Shown here in pieces: positions 6,300 to 7,860 of a stretch of 7,860 nt of DNA. The notes below the pieces were generated by a model. That model saw only the letters and a program-made list of their open reading frames with translations. It was not told the DNA's origin and searched no databases. Source of the DNA: Spirochaetota bacterium (GTDB taxonomy: Bacteria > Spirochaetota > UBA4802 > UB4802); NCBI GenBank assembly GCA_029548025.1, contig JAKPOE010000090.1:1-7860 (forward strand), in the 5' to 3' direction. Numbering within the stretch: position 1 is the stretch's first letter; each line of letters starts with the position of its first letter. The position numbers and the translations under genes are program-made.

Positions 6300-7085
6300 A
6301 TGAATATCAGTTTTATAACTGCCATGATTATAATTGGTGCAATCACCGGGATGGTAACCGGTATAACCGGTGCTTCAGGAGTTATGATATTTGTACCGCT
6401 GGTGAGTATGGTGCTTAAATTTTCAATCCATGAAGCGATAGGAACAAGTTTAATGGTAAATGTCATATCATCGTTAGCAATAACATACATTTATTACAAG
6501 CATGGTAATATAAATTTAAAATCAGGAATATGGATAGCCATAGGTTCAATCATAGGAGCTCAGGTTGGTACTGGCTTTTCGGCCAAAATTCCTGAAATAA
6601 GCCTTGGCGCAGCGTTTGGAATTTTTATGGCAGGTATGGGTATTGCAATGTGGAAAAAAGGGATAAATCGCGAATCGGTTGCAAGCACAACAAAGAAAAT
6701 ACTAAACCTTGAAAATCACACTCAAAAAATCATGGCTGTTTTGATATTGGGCTTTTTTGTGGGTATCATGACTGGAATTTTTGGCGCTGGTGGAGGACTT
6801 ATGATACTGCTCATCCTGATTTTTGTTCTCAATTTCCCTATTCATATGGCAATTGGTACTTCATCACTTCTCATGACAATAACTGCCTGTTCAGGTGCAT
6901 TTGGATACGCCCTCCATGGTAATATAAGAATTCTTCCTGGATTAATAACAGGTATTAGTGCTGCAGGCAGTGGTGTAGCAGGCGCTTTTTTTGCTAATAA
7001 GGCAAACGAGCAGATACTGGCTATGGTGATTGGAATACTATACATTATGCTTGGTATAGTAATGACCATTTTATCGTTATGGTAA
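6300..7085 (+). CDS. TauE/SafE family membrane permease (putative sulfite or anion exporter)
   Basis: Encodes a 261-residue integral inner-membrane protein of the TauE/SafE family (COG0730), with about seven to eight hydrophobic segments. The family shape is a tandem duplication, and both halves are clear. The first (about residues 17-93) has GMVTGITGASGVMIFVPL, then SIHEAIGTSLMVN, then HGNINLKSG. The second (about 155-231) repeats this as GIMTGIFGAGGGLMILLIL, then PIHMAIGTSSLLM, then HGNIRILPG. A charged loop at about 118-142 joins the halves. Characterised relatives move sulfite, sulfoacetate or other small organosulfur anions, but the substrate cannot be inferred here because no sulfur gene is adjacent. 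ATG 6300 has GAGG at 6289-6292 with a 7-nt spacer. It may be co-transcribed with the lipoprotein gene 144 bp upstream, or separately initiated. It converges on the chemoreceptor gene. Confidence 0.88.
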   Translation: MNISFITAMIIIGAITGMVTGITGASGVMIFVPLVSMVLKFSIHEAIGTSLMVNVISSLAITYIYYKHGNINLKSGIWIAIGSIIGAQVGTGFSAKIPEISLGAAFGIFMAGMGIAMWKKGINRESVASTTKKILNLENHTQKIMAVLILGFFVGIMTGIFGAGGGLMILLILIFVLNFPIHMAIGTSSLLMTITACSGAFGYALHGNIRILPGLITGISAAGSGVAGAFFANKANEQILAMVIGILYIMLGIVMTILSLW

Positions 7086-7150
7086 TTGTACTCTGGAAGG
7101 CTACCATTATTTGGGCGATAGTATGTGTCTATCTCATTCCTCATCAAAGT

Positions 7151-7173
7151 TTAAAAAATTCTATATTTTTTAA
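7151..7173. terminator. AT-only hairpin between convergent genes, possible bidirectional terminator
   Basis: TTAAAAAAT (7151-7159) and ATTTTTTAA (7165-7173) are perfect 9-bp inverted repeats with a 5-nt loop, TCTAT. The hairpin lies between the 3' ends of the permease gene (plus) and the chemoreceptor gene (minus), where a bidirectional terminator is expected, and each strand ends in a T-run. The stem has no G or C and would be weak. Confidence 0.35.
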
Positions 7174-7200
7174 TAGCTTAGCAGCATTTTCTTCTAATTT

Positions 7201-7860
7201 TTAAGATATATCCTGGATGTTTACAGATTCATCGGAAGTGTGTGATGCAACTTCATTGATTGCATTAATTGCTTTCGTTAGCTCATCTATTGTAATTTGC
7301 TGTTCATTTGATGTTGTGTAGATTTCATTTGAAAGTTGTACAAGCTTTTGTATTTTCTCCTGAATGTTTGCATTTTGATCATTAAGATTTTTTGTAAATT
7401 CCTGTGTAGTTGTCAATACCTTCCCGGTGTTTAGAATGTTATCACGTACTGTTTCAAACAAATTGGCTGTATGGCTAATAAATTGTATCTCATTTTTTAC
7501 CTTACCGGTATATCGATCAATGGTTGATTGTATGCTTTTTACAAGTGCAGCAGTCTTATCAGCTAATTTATTAACTTCATCTGCAACAACAGCAAATCCT
7601 CTGCCATGTTCACCTGCGCGGGCTGCTTCAATTGCTGCATTGAGTGCTAACAGATTAATTTGATCGGCTACTTCATTAATGGCAGAAACCGTTGACTCTA
7701 CAGTCTGCAAATAATTTGAGATATCGGTTATTGCCGCAACAGCATGTTGCATAGTTTCCCTTCCTTTTTCTATGCCAGTTATAGCTTCGTTAAATGTATT
7801 TGCCAGTGCATTAATCTGTTGTGATACATTATTGCCTGCCTGGTTGATTGAATCAATATT
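7201..7860 (-). CDS. methyl-accepting chemotaxis protein, C-terminal signalling domain (N-terminus outside window)
   Basis: The frame stays open to the right edge and ends at TAA (7201-7203), giving the last 219 residues of a chemoreceptor. This is the cytoplasmic coiled-coil signalling domain that activates CheA through CheW. The hairpin tip is unmistakable: [20 protein letters not shown] followed by [19 protein letters not shown]. Around it run long heptad helices rich in Ala, Ile, Gln, Thr and Glu, including possible methylation regions such as [16 protein letters not shown]. An internal Met at 7752 is not the start, because 36 further sense codons run upstream to the window edge (ending [10 protein letters not shown] before that Met). 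The protein ends in [11 protein letters not shown] with no CheR/CheB-tethering pentapeptide. The sensor domain, any membrane segments and the ligand are outside the window, so its stimulus is unknown. Confidence 0.95.
   Translation of the reverse strand, partial: NIDSINQAGNNVSQQINALANTFNEAITGIEKGRETMQHAVAAITDISNYLQTVESTVSAINEVADQINLLALNAAIEAARAGEHGRGFAVVADEVNKLADKTAALVKSIQSTIDRYTGKVKNEIQFISHTANLFETVRDNILNTGKVLTTTQEFTKNLNDQNANIQEKIQKLVQLSNEIYTTSNEQQITIDELTKAINAINEVASHTSDESVNIQDIS

Noticed and set aside
6212..6490. A minus-strand frame of 92 residues opposite the permease start
   Set aside because: It is the antisense shadow of the TauE/SafE gene; its Ile/Pro-rich sequence mirrors the complementary membrane-segment codons and it has no supporting start site.
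7079..7107. Short inverted repeat ATGGTA / TACCAT after the permease gene
   Set aside because: Only six base pairs, partly inside the coding end, and no T-run follows; this is expected by chance.

Overview
This window is ordinary chromosomal DNA from an AT-rich bacterium with compact gene spacing. My best guess is a spirochaete or a close relative. The hints are a small lipoprotein with a loose lipobox, an NAD kinase gene directly followed by recN, and a chemoreceptor with a spirochaete-like hairpin sequence. There is no rRNA or ribosomal protein gene to settle this, so the assignment is inference.

Layout, left to right. (1) Positions 1-2474, plus strand: the 3' end of an NAD kinase gene, then recN (DNA repair ATPase, complete), then a 195-residue putative zinc metallopeptidase with an HELYH motif. 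The genes are separated by 3 nt and 1 nt and look like one operon. (2) Positions 2476-2751, minus strand: a complete acylphosphatase gene that meets the metallopeptidase gene tail to tail with one base between them. (3) Positions 2752-3052: a gene-free gap holding a degenerate, roughly 120-bp interspersed repeat with imperfect terminal inverted repeats. (4) Positions 3053-5531, minus strand: tatD (metal-dependent deoxyribonuclease family) followed 7 nt later by nadB (L-aspartate oxidase), a likely two-gene operon with a visible candidate promoter. (5) Positions 5532-5762: a divergent promoter region. (6) Positions 5763-7085, plus strand: a small predicted lipoprotein and a TauE/SafE-type membrane permease. 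(7) Positions 7201-7860, minus strand: the C-terminal signalling part of a methyl-accepting chemotaxis protein that runs off the right edge.

The genes do not form one pathway. NAD kinase and L-aspartate oxidase both belong to NAD(P) metabolism but lie on opposite strands in separate operons. RecN and TatD are both connected with DNA metabolism or repair. The least understood items are the metallopeptidase coupled to recN, the small lipoprotein and the interspersed repeat. I see no CRISPR array, phage, toxin-antitoxin pair or other defence system, and no strong case for a new multi-gene system.
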